From an uncultured Alphaproteobacteria bacterium (GTDB taxonomy: Bacteria > Pseudomonadota > Alphaproteobacteria > Micavibrionales > Micavibrionaceae), in contig CAKZMN010000081.1 of assembly GCA_937128575.1 (NCBI GenBank), forward strand, positions 1-8,525: a stretch of 8,525 nt of DNA. Reading direction: 5' to 3'. Positions 6,977 through 8,525 of the stretch are shown piece by piece. The notes under the pieces were generated by a model that was not told the origin of the DNA, searched no databases, and was given only the letters and a program-made list of their open reading frames with translations. Each line of letters opens with the position of its first letter. The stretch's first letter is position 1. Both the position numbers and the translations under genes were made by a program.

Positions 6977-8134
6977 GTGAAAAATAAAGACCAGACCATT
7001 GCTTTGCTGCCTAGCGGCTTTGTCGATCTTTTGCCACCCGAAGCGGGGCAAGAAGCCGATGCGATATCTGATTTGATCAGCGTTTTTCGCGGCTTTGGTT
7101 ATCACCGCGTAAAGCCCCCCTTGCTTGAGTTTGAAGAGAGCCTGTTTGCAACGGGGCCGGGGGCGGCGCAGTCGGATGACATGTTCCGTTTGATGGACCC
7201 GATCTCTCATAAAATGGTGGGTATTCGCTCCGATATTACTGCGCAAATTACGCGCATTGTTGCCTCGCGCTTGAAAGACGCGCCGCGTCCATTGCGCCTG
7301 ACCTATGCCAATGATGCGCTGCGCACTAAGGGCTCCCAGCAGCGCACCGAGCGCCAATTTACGCAAGTGGGGTGTGAGCTGGTTGGGGTTGAGGATAAGC
7401 AGGCGGATGTTGAGGTTTGTATTGCGGCGCTGGCGGGTTTAACGCGCCTTGATGTTGGCGCCGTGACGCTGGATTTAACCCTGCCGCGTTTGGTTGATCA
7501 GATTTTCGCGCATTACGAAGCTACCGCGCAGCAACAAGAGCAGACGCGCGCCGCGCTGATTGATCGTGATGTTGATCGCTTGGCGGCGATGGCTAGCCCT
7601 ATGGCGGATGTGCTGGTGCAGTTGGTCAAAGCATCTGGACCTGTTGAAATATCGCTTGATGCGTTGATGGGGATTCGTTTGCCGCAGGCCGCCGCGGCCA
7701 GCATTATGGAGCTTCGTGATTTTTATGAAGCGCTGAAGAGTGCGATTGATGCCTTTGAATTTGGGCATGTGGCGGTGAGTATTGATGTGATTGATACGAT
7801 TGGTTTTGAATATCATCACGGCCTTGGGTTTTCATTGTTTAGCGACAAAGCGCGCGGGCCCCTTGGGCGCGGCGGGCGCTATGAGATTGCGTTTGGGCAA
7901 GATAGTGCGCGCGAGAGCGCATGTGGATTTACGCTGTATATGGATACGGTGCGCGCGGCGATGGATGCACCGAAACCGCAAAATATGGTTTTGGTTTCGA
8001 TGGATGAAAGTTGGGGGGTAATCCGGTCTTTGCAGGAAGAGGGCTGGATTGTTGTGCGGGCATCGGGGCAGAATAACAAAGCGCCAGAATCTACGCATGA
8101 ATATAAAGACGGCAAGGTCGTCGAGCGCACTTAA
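6977..8134 (+). CDS. hisZ: ATP phosphoribosyltransferase regulatory subunit HisZ
   Basis: HisZ is a catalytically inactive relative of histidyl-tRNA synthetase. It forms a hetero-octamer with the short form of HisG, and the complex carries out and feedback-regulates the first step of histidine synthesis (ATP plus PRPP). The 385-residue protein shows a degenerate class II synthetase fold. LLPSGFVDLLPPEA (10-23) and VKPPLLEFEESL (45-56) correspond to the start of the fold and motif 1. RLTYANDALRT and ERQFTQVGCELVG (107-137) correspond to motif 2, and GFEYHHGLGFSLF (276-288) and GRGGRYE (297-303) to the late core. It lacks the C-terminal anticodon-binding domain of true HisRS, which fits HisZ. 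GTG at 6977 has a good ribosome site. hisG is not in the window. purA follows after 38 bases, a pairing common in proteobacteria, so the two are probably co-transcribed. Confidence 0.94.
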   Translation: MKNKDQTIALLPSGFVDLLPPEAGQEADAISDLISVFRGFGYHRVKPPLLEFEESLFATGPGAAQSDDMFRLMDPISHKMVGIRSDITAQITRIVASRLKDAPRPLRLTYANDALRTKGSQQRTERQFTQVGCELVGVEDKQADVEVCIAALAGLTRLDVGAVTLDLTLPRLVDQIFAHYEATAQQQEQTRAALIDRDVDRLAAMASPMADVLVQLVKASGPVEISLDALMGIRLPQAAAASIMELRDFYEALKSAIDAFEFGHVAVSIDVIDTIGFEYHHGLGFSLFSDKARGPLGRGGRYEIAFGQDSARESACGFTLYMDTVRAAMDAPKPQNMVLVSMDESWGVIRSLQEEGWIVVRASGQNNKAPESTHEYKDGKVVERT

Positions 8135-8161
8135 AAATACGAAATATAAATTAAAAAAGAA

Positions 8162-8166
8162 GAGAG
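8162..8166 (+). promoter_or_regulatory. Ribosome binding site of purA
   Basis: GAGAG, within a purine-rich AAGAAGAGAG run, ends six bases before the ATG at 8173. It lies in the short AT-rich hisZ-purA gap, which holds no terminator, so translation of purA on a shared message is plausible. Confidence 0.5.
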
Positions 8167-8172
8167 TAAATT

Positions 8173-8525
8173 ATGGCGAATGTAGCCGTTATTGGATCGC
8201 AGTGGGGCGACGAAGGAAAAGGTAAGATTGTTGATTGGCTGTCTAGCCGCGCAGACGTGGTTGTGCGTTTTCAAGGCGGTCACAATGCCGGGCATACGCT
8301 GGTTATTGATGGCAAGGTTTACAAGCTGCATTTGCTGCCCTCTGGCATTGTTCGCCGTAGCAAGCTGTCCGTTATTGGTAATGGCGTGGTGATTGACCCG
8401 TGGGCGCTTATCGAGGAAATGAATAATGTGCGCAAGCAGGGCGTTGAGATTACGCCTGAGAAGCTGGTTATTTCAGAAAGTGCGACATTGATTTTGCCGA
8501 TCCACCCCTTATTGGACGAGGCGAT
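8173..8525 (+). CDS. purA: Adenylosuccinate synthetase PurA, N-terminal part
   Basis: PurA joins IMP and aspartate using GTP to give adenylosuccinate, the first committed step to AMP, in the cytoplasm. The window contains 117 complete codons of a protein that is usually about 430 residues, and the gene runs off the edge in frame. The start [18 protein letters not shown] is the family's N-terminal signature; Asp13 and the GDEGKGK loop (12-18) bind GTP, Mg and [11 protein letters not shown] (35-42) supplies the catalytic His41, and the LLPSGI segment (55-60) and the IGNGVVIDP strand (69-77) also match. Nothing in the visible part is missing or altered. It is the second member of the hisZ-purA pair; the shared theme is purine/histidine metabolism, since histidine synthesis consumes ATP and returns AICAR to the purine pathway. 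Confidence 0.97.
   Translation, partial: MANVAVIGSQWGDEGKGKIVDWLSSRADVVVRFQGGHNAGHTLVIDGKVYKLHLLPSGIVRRSKLSVIGNGVVIDPWALIEEMNNVRKQGVEITPEKLVISESATLILPIHPLLDEA

Overview
The window is a core-genome segment of an alphaproteobacterium. Gene order and protein identity point there: the tail of cpoB (ybgF, the last gene of the tol-pal cluster) is followed by tilS, ftsH and, after an interruption, glmM. After glmM comes the hisZ-purA pair, which recurs in proteobacteria that use the short HisG plus HisZ enzyme. Base composition is moderate (roughly half GC by eye), and codons often end in T or G. No finer placement is possible from the sequence alone; a Rhodospirillales- or Micavibrionales-like lineage would be a guess.

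Layout. Bases 1-204 hold the C-terminal 67 residues of CpoB. TilS follows (GTG start at 346), then FtsH (1440-3407), which carries an unusual Lys/Ala/Pro-rich tail. Next is a convergent two-gene block: a Tat-signal metallophosphoesterase (3530-4423, + strand) and an N-formylglutamate amidohydrolase-family protein (5327-4425, the only minus-strand gene). Their stop codons are separated by one base. The + strand core genes resume with glmM (5491-6876), hisZ (6977-8134) and the first 117 codons of purA (8173 to the window edge).

How the genes work together. CpoB acts in the envelope with Tol-Pal. TilS modifies tRNA-Ile2. FtsH is the membrane AAA+ protease. GlmM makes glucosamine-1-phosphate for peptidoglycan and LPS. 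HisZ activates HisG in histidine synthesis. PurA commits IMP to AMP. These are housekeeping genes linked by conserved order more than by one pathway. The metallophosphoesterase/amidohydrolase pair is the accessory part: it sits where ftsH and glmM are normally close together, and the amidohydrolase gene is visibly AT-richer than its neighbours.

No stretch longer than 300 bases lacks a gene. The gaps (205-345, 1342-1439, 3408-3529, 5328-5490, 6877-6976, 8135-8172) hold at most weak promoter-like motifs, and one holds a three-copy TTACCGC repeat upstream of hisZ. I see no tRNA, rRNA, CRISPR array, insertion sequence or phage gene, and no convincing evidence of an undescribed multi-gene system.
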